Assembly (NCBI GenBank): GCA_021831785.1
Contig: JAKBMB010000028.1
Location: forward strand, 98,620 to 162,619
DNA length: 64,000 bases
Reading direction: 5' to 3'
Source of the DNA: Deltaproteobacteria bacterium
GTDB taxonomy: Bacteria; Desulfobacterota; Binatia; Binatales; Binataceae
In this document: in pieces, positions 17,283-26,245 of the stretch
Position numbering within the stretch: position 1 is the first letter of the stretch
Layout of the letters: each line of letters opens with the position of its first letter
Notes under the pieces: model-generated
The model's input: only the letters and a program-made list of their open reading frames with translations
What the model was told of the DNA's origin: nothing
Database searches by the model: none
Translations under genes and position numbers: made by a program

Positions 17283-18878
17283 GTGAAGCTGCTAAACGTG
17301 CAGGAAAGCCGCGAGCTGGACCGGCTTAGCCGAGATAAGTACGGTATCCCGTCATATCGGCTCATGACCTCTGCGGGCGAGGCGGTGGCGCGCTCCTGCG
17401 TGCGCGAATTTTTCGGCGCCTTTCTTCGGCCCCTTTTGGTAGTCGCGGGCAAAGGCAATAACGGCGGCGACGGAATGGTCGCCGCCCGCCGCCTCAAGCA
17501 GGACGGCGCACGGGTGACGGTGGCGCTGTTGGCCCGCGCGGCCGAGCTTAAGGGCGATGCTGCCCGGGCGTTGGCCGAATGGAAGCAGGCCGGCGGAGAG
17601 ACCGAGGAGATCGCCGGCACGGGCCGGCCGCTCCAGACCGCGAGCGGCGCGGGATTGATTATCGACGCGATCTTCGGCACCGGCCTTAACGCTCCGGTCA
17701 GCGCACCGGCAGGGGCGGCGATCGATTTGATCAACGAAAGCGCCGTGCCGGTGGTGGCGGTAGACATCGCCTCAGGCGTCAATGCCGATACCGGGGCGAT
17801 CATGGGCAACGCCGTCAGAGCAGCGCTTACCGTTACCTTCGGACTGCCTAAATTTGGCCATATCAGCTACCCCGCAGCCGACTGCTGCGGACGGCTCGAA
17901 GTCGTTGACATCGGCTTCGCTCCACAGGCGCTGGCAGAAATAGCGCCGAAGGGACGATGGCTGGAGCTCGCCGAAATGAGCAGCCTGTGGCCGACTCGGG
18001 CGGCCGCCTCGCACAAGGGCATGTTCGGCCATCCCTTGATAATCGCGGCAAGCCGCGGGAAGTCCGGGGCCGCGCTCCTGGCCGCGCGCGGCGCGCTCAG
18101 GGTGGGCGCCGGCCTGGTCACCGTCGCTGCGCCCGAAACGGCGCTCCCGGGCCTAACCACGGCGTGCCCGGAGTTGATGAGCGAGCCGATGCCGGAGCGC
18201 GAGGGACATTTCGCCGCCGCCGCAACAGCGTCGCGGCTGGGCGCTGTTTTGAGCGGAAAAAACGTGCTGGTCGCCGGACCGGGCATCGGTGTCAGCGCCG
18301 ATACCAAGGAGCTTATCGAGTATTTGATCAGCGAGGGCGCTGCGCCCAATCGCCCGCTGGTGCTCGACGCGGACGGGCTTAACGCCGTGGCGGAAATCGG
18401 CTGCCGCATCGTGCTTCGAGCTAAGGGCCCGGTCCTGCTGACGCCCCATCCCGGCGAGATGGCCCGTTTGCTTAAGCGGGGCACGGCCGAGGTCAACGCC
18501 GACCGAATCGGCGCGGCGCGCCGGCTATGCGAGCATACCGGCGCGGTTACCCTGCTCAAGGGCGCGCGCTCAGTGATCGCCAGTCCGGATGGGGCAGTTT
18601 ACGTGAACTCGAGCGGCAACCCGGGCATGGGAACCCCGGGCATGGGCGACGTGCTCTCGGGAGTGCTCGGCGGGCTGCTCGCCCAGGGGCTTGCCGCGCG
18701 CGACGCGATGGCGCTGGGCGTGTTTGTCCACGGGTATGCCGCCGACCGAGTGGCGCGGCGGCTGGCGCCGGTAGGCTTTATCGCCGGCGACGTTATCGAG
18801 GAATTGCCGCGCGCCCTTGCTGACGCGACGCTCGGCGAAATCGGCAGGCCGCCATGCGGCCCCATGACCGGCCTTTAA
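17283..18878 (+). CDS. nnr: Bifunctional NAD(P)HX epimerase / ADP-dependent dehydratase
   Basis: Repairs hydrated NADH and NADPH. The N-terminal YjeF_N epimerase domain (about 1-215) shows ESRELDRLSRDKYGIPSY, GKGNNGGDGMVAARRL and VDIASGVNADTGA. The C-terminal dehydratase/kinase-like domain (about 230-531) shows SHKGMFGHPLII, LVAGPGIG, VLDADGLNAV, LTPHPGEMARL and GMGDVLSGVLGGL. I chose the GTG at 17283 (MKLLNVQESREL) because the frame upstream, although open, is not family-like. 531 residues, normal for the fused form. Confidence 0.95.
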   Translation: MKLLNVQESRELDRLSRDKYGIPSYRLMTSAGEAVARSCVREFFGAFLRPLLVVAGKGNNGGDGMVAARRLKQDGARVTVALLARAAELKGDAARALAEWKQAGGETEEIAGTGRPLQTASGAGLIIDAIFGTGLNAPVSAPAGAAIDLINESAVPVVAVDIASGVNADTGAIMGNAVRAALTVTFGLPKFGHISYPAADCCGRLEVVDIGFAPQALAEIAPKGRWLELAEMSSLWPTRAAASHKGMFGHPLIIAASRGKSGAALLAARGALRVGAGLVTVAAPETALPGLTTACPELMSEPMPEREGHFAAAATASRLGAVLSGKNVLVAGPGIGVSADTKELIEYLISEGAAPNRPLVLDADGLNAVAEIGCRIVLRAKGPVLLTPHPGEMARLLKRGTAEVNADRIGAARRLCEHTGAVTLLKGARSVIASPDGAVYVNSSGNPGMGTPGMGDVLSGVLGGLLAQGLAARDAMALGVFVHGYAADRVARRLAPVGFIAGDVIEELPRALADATLGEIGRPPCGPMTGL

Positions 18879-19020
18879 GGCGAGTCCGGAAGTGGTACAC
18901 TCCGGTCTGCTCGTTGACCAGGCCGGCGCGCAACTCCAGCAACCAGCTAAGGAATAACTAGAATAGCCCGATTGGGCCCCGCTTGCCGCAAGTCTATGCT
19001 AAGGCTAAACGATAGAGCTG

Positions 19021-19536
19021 ATGGACGTGATTTTGCACAGCAACTCGGCGCGCGAGACCAAGGCCTGGGGCCGGCGCCTCGGCTCGCTACTTGAGGGCGG
19101 CGAACTATTGGCGCTGACCGGCGACCTCGGGGCGGGCAAAACCTGCTTCGTTAAGGGAGTGGCCAAGGGTCTAAGCCTGCGTGAGGAGGAGATTTTAAGC
19201 CCGACCTTTACGATTATCCAAGAACACCGCGGGCGCCTTCCCCTCTACCATATCGACCTCTATCGTCTGGAAACGGTGGAAGTCGAGGAGCTCGGCCTGC
19301 GCGAGTACCTTTTCTCGGCGGCGATCGCGGCGGTCGAATGGTTTGAGCGTCTGCGCGAGGCCGCGGAGTTGGACTGCCTTGAAATAAAGATAGTGCTTGA
19401 GGGCGCCAACCGCCGGCGAATCGAGCTTCGTGCCAAGGGCGCGCCTTACGTCGCCGTTCTCGAGCGACTGGAACAATGTTTTGTTGCATCCGGCAGTCAG
19501 GCGCCATACCCGTCTTCTTGCGCTAAAATCGGTTGA
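19021..19536 (+). CDS. tsaE: tRNA t6A biosynthesis ATPase TsaE
   Basis: TsaE is the small ATPase that works with TsaB and TsaD to add threonylcarbamoyl to A37 of tRNAs. The 171 residues contain the Walker A loop LTGDLGAGKTCFVKG, the SPTFTIIQEH segment, YHIDLYRL and the AAVEWFERL motif that follows. The C-terminal ~25 residues are not conserved. It stands 142 bp after nnr. tsaB is also in this window, far away at 54984-55742. Confidence 0.95.
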   Translation: MDVILHSNSARETKAWGRRLGSLLEGGELLALTGDLGAGKTCFVKGVAKGLSLREEEILSPTFTIIQEHRGRLPLYHIDLYRLETVEVEELGLREYLFSAAIAAVEWFERLREAAELDCLEIKIVLEGANRRRIELRAKGAPYVAVLERLEQCFVASGSQAPYPSSCAKIG

Positions 19537-19591
19537 GCGAGAAACGTCGCTTTGCTCGCCGGGGCCGCTCTTGACCTCGGATGGTTGGCAC

Positions 19592-20833
19592 GTGCCTTTA
19601 GTCGTACAGAAATATGGCGGAACCTCCGTAGGCTCTGTTGAGCGAATCAAGGCGGTCGCCGATCGGGTTCGCCGCAGCGCCGCAGGCGGTGACCGGATCG
19701 TCGTGGTGGTCTCAGCGATGGCGGGCGAGACCGACCGGCTGTTCGCTCTGGCCGGACAACTCGGGGCCCACCCGAATCCTCGGGAAACGGATGTTTTGGT
19801 TTCAACGGGAGAGCAGGTTTCGGCGGCTTTGTTGGCAATTCGGCTGCAGGCGCTGGGACTTCCCGCCGTGTCCCTTCTCGCTTCGCAGTTGAGGCTCACC
19901 ACTGACTCCAATCATGGGCGCGCAAGGATCAAATCAATCGACGTAAGGCGTGTCTTGCAGGCGCTAGAGGACGGCAATATTGTAGTTGCGGCTGGGTATC
20001 AAGGAGTCGATTCGCTCGGCAATATCACGACCCTGGGCCGCGGGGCATCCGACCTGTCGGCGGTTGCGCTGGCCGCGGCGCTGCGGGCGCATCGCTGCGA
20101 AATCTGCACCGATGTCGAGGGAGTCTTTACCGCCGATCCGAACATATGCCCGCCGGCGCGCAAGCTCAGTCGCATCTCGTACGACGAGATGCTGGAGTTG
20201 GCCGGATTGGGGGCCAAGGTGCTGCAGGCGCGCTCGGTCGAGCTGGCCAAACGCTTCAAGGTACCCGTGGTCGTTCGCTCAAGCTTCACCGACGCCCCGG
20301 GAACATGGGTTGGCGAGGAAGACAAGGCCATGGAAGATGTGCTGGTCTCAGGCGTGACACTCGACCGCAATCAGAGCAAGATCACGCTTACCGGCGTCGA
20401 GGACCGGCCGGGGCTGGCGGCCAAAATCTTCGGACCGATCGCCAAGGCCGGAATCGTCGTCGACATGATTATTCAGAACGCGAGCGCCGAGGGACGTACC
20501 GATTTGACCTTTACCGTCAGCCGCGGAGATTTACTGCGCGCGCTCGAGCTGGTGAAGGAAGTCGCCGCGCAGATCGGCGCCGGCGGGGTACGCTACGAGG
20601 AGCAGGTGGCAAAGGTCTCGGTCGTGGGATGCGGGATGCGCAGTCACGCCGGGGTGGCGGCGCGGATGTTCGAAGTGCTGGCGCGAGAGGGAATTAATAT
20701 CGAGATGATAGCCACTTCCGAAATCAAGATTTCTTCGGTGGTTAATATTAAATACGGCGAGCTTGCGGTAAGGGTGCTTCACGACGCCCTTGTGGGCAAC
20801 TGCGGCGCGGGCTCGTACAAAGAGGAGCGCTGA
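19592..20833 (+). CDS. lysC: Aspartate kinase
   Basis: Phosphorylates aspartate, the first step to lysine, threonine, methionine and diaminopimelate. From GTG 19592 the protein begins MPLVVQKYGGTSVGS and has 413 residues, the usual size of monofunctional kinases; the open frame further upstream runs over tsaE and is rejected. Kinase motifs are VVSAMAGETDRL, LGRGASDLSAVALA and CTDVEGVFTADP. Two C-terminal ACT domains (about 270-413) imply allosteric feedback. cimA starts at the last base of its stop. Confidence 0.96.
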   Translation: MPLVVQKYGGTSVGSVERIKAVADRVRRSAAGGDRIVVVVSAMAGETDRLFALAGQLGAHPNPRETDVLVSTGEQVSAALLAIRLQALGLPAVSLLASQLRLTTDSNHGRARIKSIDVRRVLQALEDGNIVVAAGYQGVDSLGNITTLGRGASDLSAVALAAALRAHRCEICTDVEGVFTADPNICPPARKLSRISYDEMLELAGLGAKVLQARSVELAKRFKVPVVVRSSFTDAPGTWVGEEDKAMEDVLVSGVTLDRNQSKITLTGVEDRPGLAAKIFGPIAKAGIVVDMIIQNASAEGRTDLTFTVSRGDLLRALELVKEVAAQIGAGGVRYEEQVAKVSVVGCGMRSHAGVAARMFEVLAREGINIEMIATSEIKISSVVNIKYGELAVRVLHDALVGNCGAGSYKEER

Positions 20834-22476
20834 TGGCAACGTGCGGCAAGCAAAGGGTTTACCTGTATGACACGACGCTTCGCGACGGCTGCCAGTCCGA
20901 AGAGGTCTCGCTCACGGTGGCCGACAAGCTCAGGATCGCCCAGCGTCTGGACGATCTCGGCATCGACTACATCGAGGGCGGCTGGCCCGGCTCCAACGAG
21001 CGCGACGCCGCATTTTTCGCCGAAGTGAAAAAGCTCAAGTTGCACCACGCCAAAGTGGCCGCCTTCGGTTCGACTCGGCGCGCCAATCTGAAGGCGGAGC
21101 AGGACCACAACCTCGAGCTGTTGCTGACGGCGCAGACGCCGGTGGCAACGGTGGTGGGAAAGACCTGGGATTTGCATGTCAAAGAGGCGCTGCGCATAAG
21201 CAACCAGGCTAATCTCGAGGTAATCGCCGACACGATTGCCTACCTCAAGGCGCGCGTGGACGAGGTAATCTTCGACGCCGAACATTTTTTCGACGGCTTC
21301 GCGGATAATCCCGAGTTCGCGCTTCAATGCTTAAAGGCCGCCGCCGAGGCGGGCGCCGACGTAATATGCCTGTGCGATACCAACGGCGGGCGGCTGCCCG
21401 ACGAGATCGCCGCCGGCGTAAACGCCGCGCGCGCCGCGCTGTCGTGCACGCTCGGGATTCATTGCCACAACGACTGCGAGCTGGCGGTAGCCAACTCCCT
21501 GGCCGCGGTCAAGGCCGGGGCGCGCCACGTCCAGGGCACAATCAACGGGCTCGGCGAACGCTGCGGCAACGCCAACCTGGTCTCGATTATCGCCAACCTC
21601 GAGCTTAAGCTGGGCTGCCGATGCGTGGGGACGGAAAAGCTCAAGCTCTTGCGCGAGGTTTCGCTGGTGGTCTACGAGCTCGCCAATCTGGCGCCGCTTG
21701 CGCGCCAGGCGTTTGTCGGACGCAGCGCGTTCGCGCATAAGGGCGGGCTCCACGTCTCGGCAATCCAGCGCAACGTGCGCACCTACGAGCATATGGAGCC
21801 GAAACTCGTCGGCAACAACCGGCGCGTGCTGCTTTCGGACCTCGCCGGGCGCGCCAACATCGTCTACAAGGCGCGCGAATTCGGCCTTGCGCTCGACCCC
21901 GACAACGAGAAGATTGGCTTGCTCTTGGAGGAACTGAAAAGGCTCGAAGGCGAAGGCTATCTTTACGAGGGAGCTGAGGCGTCGTTCGAGTTGGTGATGT
22001 TGCGCGCGCTGGGCATGCTCGAGCGCTCGTACTTCGAGTTCGTGAGCTTCCGCGTGTTCGACGACAAATGGCACGAAGAGCACGCCCCGTTCAGCGAGGC
22101 GGTGGTCGTGATCGACGGCCCCGACGGACAGCGCTCGCGCAGCTCGGCTTCCGGCAACGGCCCGGTCAACGCGCTGGACTCGGCCCTGCGCAAGGCCTTG
22201 CTGCCTTACTATCCGACGCTTGAGCCAATGCATCTTGCCGACTACAAGGTCCGCGTGCTCGACAACGGCGCGGGCACCGCGGCGCGGGTCCGCGTCTTGA
22301 TCGAGTCTACCGACGGCAAGCTGCGCTGGGGCACGGTGGGCGTATCAAGTAACGTACTCGAGGCGAGCTGGCAGGCCCTGGTCGACGCGGTCGAATACAA
22401 GCTGTACAAGGACATCGCGATTCCCGCCGTCGTGAATAGCCCGAAAGGCCGGCTCGCGGTGGGCGCCGAGCTATAG
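20833..22476 (+). CDS. cimA: (R)-citramalate synthase
   Basis: Condenses pyruvate with acetyl-CoA to citramalate, giving a threonine-independent route to 2-oxobutyrate and isoleucine. The 547 residues have an HMGL-like barrel ([66 protein letters not shown]) and a C-terminal LeuA-type allosteric domain from about residue 395. IEGGWPGSN is typical of the cimA branch rather than leuA. It overlaps lysC by one base (TGATG), pointing to coupled translation. Confidence 0.94.
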   Translation: MATCGKQRVYLYDTTLRDGCQSEEVSLTVADKLRIAQRLDDLGIDYIEGGWPGSNERDAAFFAEVKKLKLHHAKVAAFGSTRRANLKAEQDHNLELLLTAQTPVATVVGKTWDLHVKEALRISNQANLEVIADTIAYLKARVDEVIFDAEHFFDGFADNPEFALQCLKAAAEAGADVICLCDTNGGRLPDEIAAGVNAARAALSCTLGIHCHNDCELAVANSLAAVKAGARHVQGTINGLGERCGNANLVSIIANLELKLGCRCVGTEKLKLLREVSLVVYELANLAPLARQAFVGRSAFAHKGGLHVSAIQRNVRTYEHMEPKLVGNNRRVLLSDLAGRANIVYKAREFGLALDPDNEKIGLLLEELKRLEGEGYLYEGAEASFELVMLRALGMLERSYFEFVSFRVFDDKWHEEHAPFSEAVVVIDGPDGQRSRSSASGNGPVNALDSALRKALLPYYPTLEPMHLADYKVRVLDNGAGTAARVRVLIESTDGKLRWGTVGVSSNVLEASWQALVDAVEYKLYKDIAIPAVVNSPKGRLAVGAEL

Positions 22477-22761
22477 CGAGCTATAGCAATGTTGCCGGCG
22501 AAGATACTCGGCGCAGGCAATCCCGGGCTCTTGCGGACAAACCGCATGCAATCGGATTTCGAGGACAACCGCGCGATTCACCCGCCATCTTGTTCGCCCC
22601 AGCCGGCGCTTTTCGATCCTAGGAAGCATCGGTGCCGGAGGCTCCCGGGGCGCGTGGGGCCGGGCGCATCCGGCCGACGCACGAGAGCTAAGCGCGGCTG
22701 CGGTTTACCCTCGTTGCGCGGCGCTGCTATGCTGTTTCGAGGCAAGGGCGTGGAGTAAACG

Positions 22762-23481
22762 ATGGGCTTTTTCAGCCGCCTGCGCGAAGACGTTAATGCC
22801 GCCTTCGAGCGCGATCCTGCTGCGCGCAGCACGCTTGAAGTACTGCTCGCTTACCCGGGCATTCACGCCGTATGGTGCTATCGGCTGGCCCATTGGCTTT
22901 GGGAACACAACTTAAAGCTGCTGGGCCGATTGGCGAGCGAACTGGCGCGCTGGCTGACCGGGATCGAAATCCATCCGGGAGCGAAGATCGGCCGCCGGCT
23001 TTTTATCGACCACGGGATGGGCGTAGTGATCGGCGAGACCTGCGAGATCGGAGACGACGTGCTCATCTATCAGGGGGTGACGCTCGGCGGCACCAGCCTC
23101 AGCAAGGGCAAGCGCCACCCGACGATCGAAGACGGCGTGATGGTCAGCGCGGGCGCCGCGGTCATCGGGCCGGTCACCATCGGGCGCGGCAGCCGCATCG
23201 GGGCCGGCGCGGTAGTGGTATCCTCGGCGCCGGCTGACTCCACCATCGTCGGCATCCCGGGAAAAATCGTCGAGGGTGAATACATCAGGCGCCCGGTAGG
23301 TCAACTTGATCACGCCCATCTACCCGACCCAGTGGCCCGCGCCCTGAGCGAGCTTGCGGGCAAATTGGAGCACATCGCAAATCAACTCGCTGAAATCGAA
23401 GAGCGGCAAAATTGCCTCGAAGAGAAGCTCATGGAACAAAGCTACCCGGCCAACCTAGCCACGATGGTGAAACATCAGTAG
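22762..23481 (+). CDS. cysE: Serine O-acetyltransferase CysE
   Basis: Acetylates serine to O-acetylserine, the acceptor for sulfide in cysteine synthesis. The 239 residues show the N-terminal helical part ([17 protein letters not shown]) and a left-handed beta-helix of hexapeptide repeats ([59 protein letters not shown]), with the catalytic His in DHGMG. The C-terminus is a coiled coil. The 285 bp spacer before it shows no riboswitch or T-box that I recognise. A cysteine-consuming gene cluster follows. Confidence 0.95.
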   Translation: MGFFSRLREDVNAAFERDPAARSTLEVLLAYPGIHAVWCYRLAHWLWEHNLKLLGRLASELARWLTGIEIHPGAKIGRRLFIDHGMGVVIGETCEIGDDVLIYQGVTLGGTSLSKGKRHPTIEDGVMVSAGAAVIGPVTIGRGSRIGAGAVVVSSAPADSTIVGIPGKIVEGEYIRRPVGQLDHAHLPDPVARALSELAGKLEHIANQLAEIEERQNCLEEKLMEQSYPANLATMVKHQ

Positions 23482-23911
23482 AGCGGCCGGCGCATCGCAG
23501 CGCGCCGCGCGCGAAAGCATACAGCAGCCTAAAACGGTCCGTCGGGCACGTCAGACCGCTTCGCGGGTCGGCCGGCCGCACGCCGGACAGCGCGGCGCGG
23601 CGCTTGAACGGCGCGCCGGACCGGCGCGCAGCGGCAAAAGCCACGCCGATGCGCGTAGCGCCTTTGAAGCGGTCATAAATACGTGCCTCGGGCCGTCTGC
23701 TCCAAGCCGGCGCGCCGTGCGGACCGCCGGACCAACCGCCCCGCGAGCGAAATCAAAACGCGGTGAAGGCGGCAAGGAGCGGACGGACGACTCGCGCGTG
23801 CGGCTGCGCGCCGCCAAAACGCTGTCGGGAAGCGGCGGCGGCCGCGAGTTGGAGCCAGCGCCAGATGCCGGGCTAGCTGGACTAGCTAAGGTAACTTTCA
23901 AGCAATCGGCA
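23482..23911. other. Spacer between cysE and the cysteine desulfurase gene
   Basis: 430 bp of very GC-rich DNA. The desulfurase frame is open across part of it, but the translation is Arg/Ala/Gly-rich and not family-like. I see no IscR/Rrf2 gene, no clear promoter and no terminator. Confidence 0.5.
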
Positions 23912-25075
23912 ATGGAAATTTATCTGGATTATAACGCCGGCGCTCCCTTGCGCCCCGAAGCTCGCGAGGCGCTGGCCGAATTTTTGGCCGCTGAGGAGGG
24001 GAATCCCGCCTCGGTTCATCGCAGCGGCCAACGGGCGCGGCGCGCGCTTGAGCGGGCCCGCGCGCAGGTCGCGGCGCTAATTGACGCGGCGGCGCGCCGG
24101 CTTGTCTTCACCAGCGGCGGTACGGAGGCGAACAATCTCGCCATCTTCGGCGCGGTCAGGACGCAAAACGGGCGGCGTAAGATTATCAGCTCACTGATCG
24201 AGCATTCCTCGATTCTGGGCCCGCTGCGGGCCCTCGCACAGGCCGGGTTTCTTGTGCGCCGGCTTGCGCCCGACGACAAAGGACGCATCAGCGCGGAGCA
24301 GGTCCTCGCCGAGCTTGACGACAATACCGCGCTAGTCACGCTCGGACTAGCCAATTCGGAGACCGGCGCGATTCAGGACCTGGCGCCGCTTGCGCAGCCG
24401 GTCCGGCAAGCCGGCGCATTGCTCCATATCGACGCGGCCCAGGCTGCGGGAAGGATGGGCCTGAGCGCAAGCCGTCTCAACTGCGACTTCATGAGCTTGA
24501 GCGGCCACAAGCTTGGCGCGCTTGCCGGAGTGGGCGCGCTCTACGCGCGTGATGAGCGCCGGGTAAGCCCGCTGATGTTCGGCGGACCTCAGGAGCGCGG
24601 CGTCCGGCCGGGGACGCCCAACGTTTTGGGCGCCGTGAGCATGGGCGCGGCCGCCGAGACCGTTAGCTCGCGGTTGAGCCACGAAATCAACCTGATGTCG
24701 GTCCTGACCGAGCGCCTACGTTCACGGCTGTGCGCGTCGATCCCGGGACTCGCGCTCAACGGGCCATTGTTCGGCAGAATCCCCAACACGCTCAACCTGA
24801 CCTTTCCCGCAGCGCGCGGCGAGAGCCTGTTGATCGCGCTCGACCTGGAAGGGGTTCGCGTCTCGATGGGCTCGGCATGCGCCGCGGGAGCGGTTGAGCC
24901 CTCGCACGTGCTGATGGCCATGGGGCGCTCGGAGAGCGAGGCGCGCAGCTCGCTGAGGCTCAGTTTGGGGCCGCAGCTCGCGCTGGAGGAAATTGAGCGC
25001 GCGGCGGTGATCTTCGCCCGCGTCTGGCAGCGGGTCGCCGAGGTGGAAGCCGCCGAAGGCGAGGCTCGCGGATGA
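23912..25075 (+). CDS. Cysteine desulfurase (NifS/IscS family)
   Basis: A PLP enzyme that removes sulfur from cysteine and holds it as a persulfide. I place the start at ATG 23912 (MEIYLDYNAGAPL), giving 387 residues. Visible are FTSGGTEANNLA, the His-bearing LIEHSSIL, the cofactor-binding IDAAQAAGR, the PLP lysine in SLSGHKLGALAGVG, RPGTPNV and the active cysteine in SMGSACAAGAVEPSHVL. With mnmA downstream it probably supplies sulfur for tRNA thiolation. It may also serve iron-sulfur cluster assembly, as no iscU is nearby; the exact IscS/NifS subtype is unclear. Confidence 0.92.
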   Translation: MEIYLDYNAGAPLRPEAREALAEFLAAEEGNPASVHRSGQRARRALERARAQVAALIDAAARRLVFTSGGTEANNLAIFGAVRTQNGRRKIISSLIEHSSILGPLRALAQAGFLVRRLAPDDKGRISAEQVLAELDDNTALVTLGLANSETGAIQDLAPLAQPVRQAGALLHIDAAQAAGRMGLSASRLNCDFMSLSGHKLGALAGVGALYARDERRVSPLMFGGPQERGVRPGTPNVLGAVSMGAAAETVSSRLSHEINLMSVLTERLRSRLCASIPGLALNGPLFGRIPNTLNLTFPAARGESLLIALDLEGVRVSMGSACAAGAVEPSHVLMAMGRSESEARSSLRLSLGPQLALEEIERAAVIFARVWQRVAEVEAAEGEARG

Positions 25076-25146
25076 GCCGCCCGCGGGCCGCATTGCGGGT
25101 TTTACGGGCCGGCGCGCCGGAGGCCGTCAGGCGGGCGCTCCGATGA
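25072..25146 (+). CDS. 24-codon ORF joined to both neighbours by ATGA overlaps
   Basis: A 24-codon frame (MSRPRAALRVLRAGAPEAVR and four more residues) begins inside the desulfurase stop (ATGA at 25072-25075) and ends inside the mnmA start (ATGA at 25143-25146). It fills exactly the space between the two genes. Composition is Arg/Ala-rich as expected from this GC-rich DNA, so a functional peptide is doubtful; it could instead carry terminating ribosomes to the mnmA start. No family is recognised. Confidence 0.3.
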   Translation: MSRPRAALRVLRAGAPEAVRRALR

Positions 25147-26240
25147 AGCCGCGGGTGGTGGTCGCAATGTCGGGCGGCGTCGACAGTTCGGTTGCCGCGG
25201 CGCTGCTGCACGAGAGCGGCCACGAGGTGGTCGGCATCGCGATGCGGCTGACCGCCGACGGCGCGGAACCGAGCGCCGGCGAGCATCGACGATGCTGCTC
25301 TTATGAAGATTTCGAGGACGCGCGACGGGTCGCGGAAGAGATGGATTTCCCGTTCTATACCGTCGATCTGCGCGAAGACTTCGCGCGCAGCGTTATCGAC
25401 CCGTTTGTCAACGAATATCTTGCCGGCCGCACGCCCAACCCGTGTCTGTCATGCAACCGGTGGATAAAGTTCGATCGGCTCCGGCGGCGCGCCCGCGCGC
25501 TCGGCGCGGATTACGTCGCCACCGGCCACTACGCGCGTATTGAGCGCGCGGGCGACGGCCGCTTTCGTCTGCGGCGGGCGCTTGACCTGCAGAAGGATCA
25601 ATCATACTTCCTCTTCGCGCTCGAGCAGGAAGAACTTGCGCGCACGCTGTTCCCACTCGGCGCGATGACCAAGGGCGAGGTTCGGGCCAAGGCGCGGGCG
25701 CTGGGCCTGGCGAACGCCGACAAGCCGGAAAGCCAGGAGATTTGTTTCGTCTCGGAGCCCGGCGGTTATGGGGATTTCGTCGGTCGGCGAGCCGATCCGG
25801 CGCGGATCAGGCCCGGGCGCATCGTCGGCACCGACGGCGGGATGCTCGGGGTCCACGGCGGAATCCATCGCTTCACTATCGGCCAGCGCCGCGGTCTCGG
25901 CCTGTCCGGGGCGGCGCCGTTGTACGTGCGCGAGATCAGGCCGCAGAGCGCCGAGGTCGTCGTCGGCGCGCGCGAACACTTAGGCGATCGCGGACTGCGG
26001 GCGCGCGGCGTGAGCTTGACCGATCCGGCGCGCGCGCCCGCGCGCCCGTTGGCCGTGGAGGTAAAGATACGCTATCGCCATCCGCTCATCCCGGCCACGC
26101 TCACGCTGCTGGACAGCAGCTCGGCCGCCGTGCGCTTCGCCGCTCAACAGCCGGCGGTCACCCCTGGGCAGGCGTGCGTTTTCTACGTCGGCGACGAGGT
26201 GCTCGGTGGCGGCATCATCGAAGCGCCGCTTAAGGAGTAG
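25143..26240 (+). CDS. mnmA: tRNA-specific 2-thiouridylase MnmA
   Basis: Adds sulfur to U34 of Lys, Glu and Gln tRNAs using a persulfide relay. The 365 residues include the PP-loop VVAMSGGVDSSVAAALL, the first active cysteine in TPNPCLSCNRWIKF, VATGHYARI, the second cysteine in ESQEICFV, and the C-terminal MnmA domain (IHRFTIGQRRGLGL, LYVREIRP). The start ATG overlaps the stop of the 24-codon ORF. Placement after a cysteine desulfurase gene fits its need for sulfur. Confidence 0.97.
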   Translation: MKPRVVVAMSGGVDSSVAAALLHESGHEVVGIAMRLTADGAEPSAGEHRRCCSYEDFEDARRVAEEMDFPFYTVDLREDFARSVIDPFVNEYLAGRTPNPCLSCNRWIKFDRLRRRARALGADYVATGHYARIERAGDGRFRLRRALDLQKDQSYFLFALEQEELARTLFPLGAMTKGEVRAKARALGLANADKPESQEICFVSEPGGYGDFVGRRADPARIRPGRIVGTDGGMLGVHGGIHRFTIGQRRGLGLSGAAPLYVREIRPQSAEVVVGAREHLGDRGLRARGVSLTDPARAPARPLAVEVKIRYRHPLIPATLTLLDSSSAAVRFAAQQPAVTPGQACVFYVGDEVLGGGIIEAPLKE

Positions 26241-26245
26241 ACCGG

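Noticed and set aside
23717..23911. 65-residue N-terminal extension of the cysteine desulfurase
   Set aside because: Low-complexity Arg/Gly/Ala sequence; the family start MEIYLDYNAGAPL lies at 23912.
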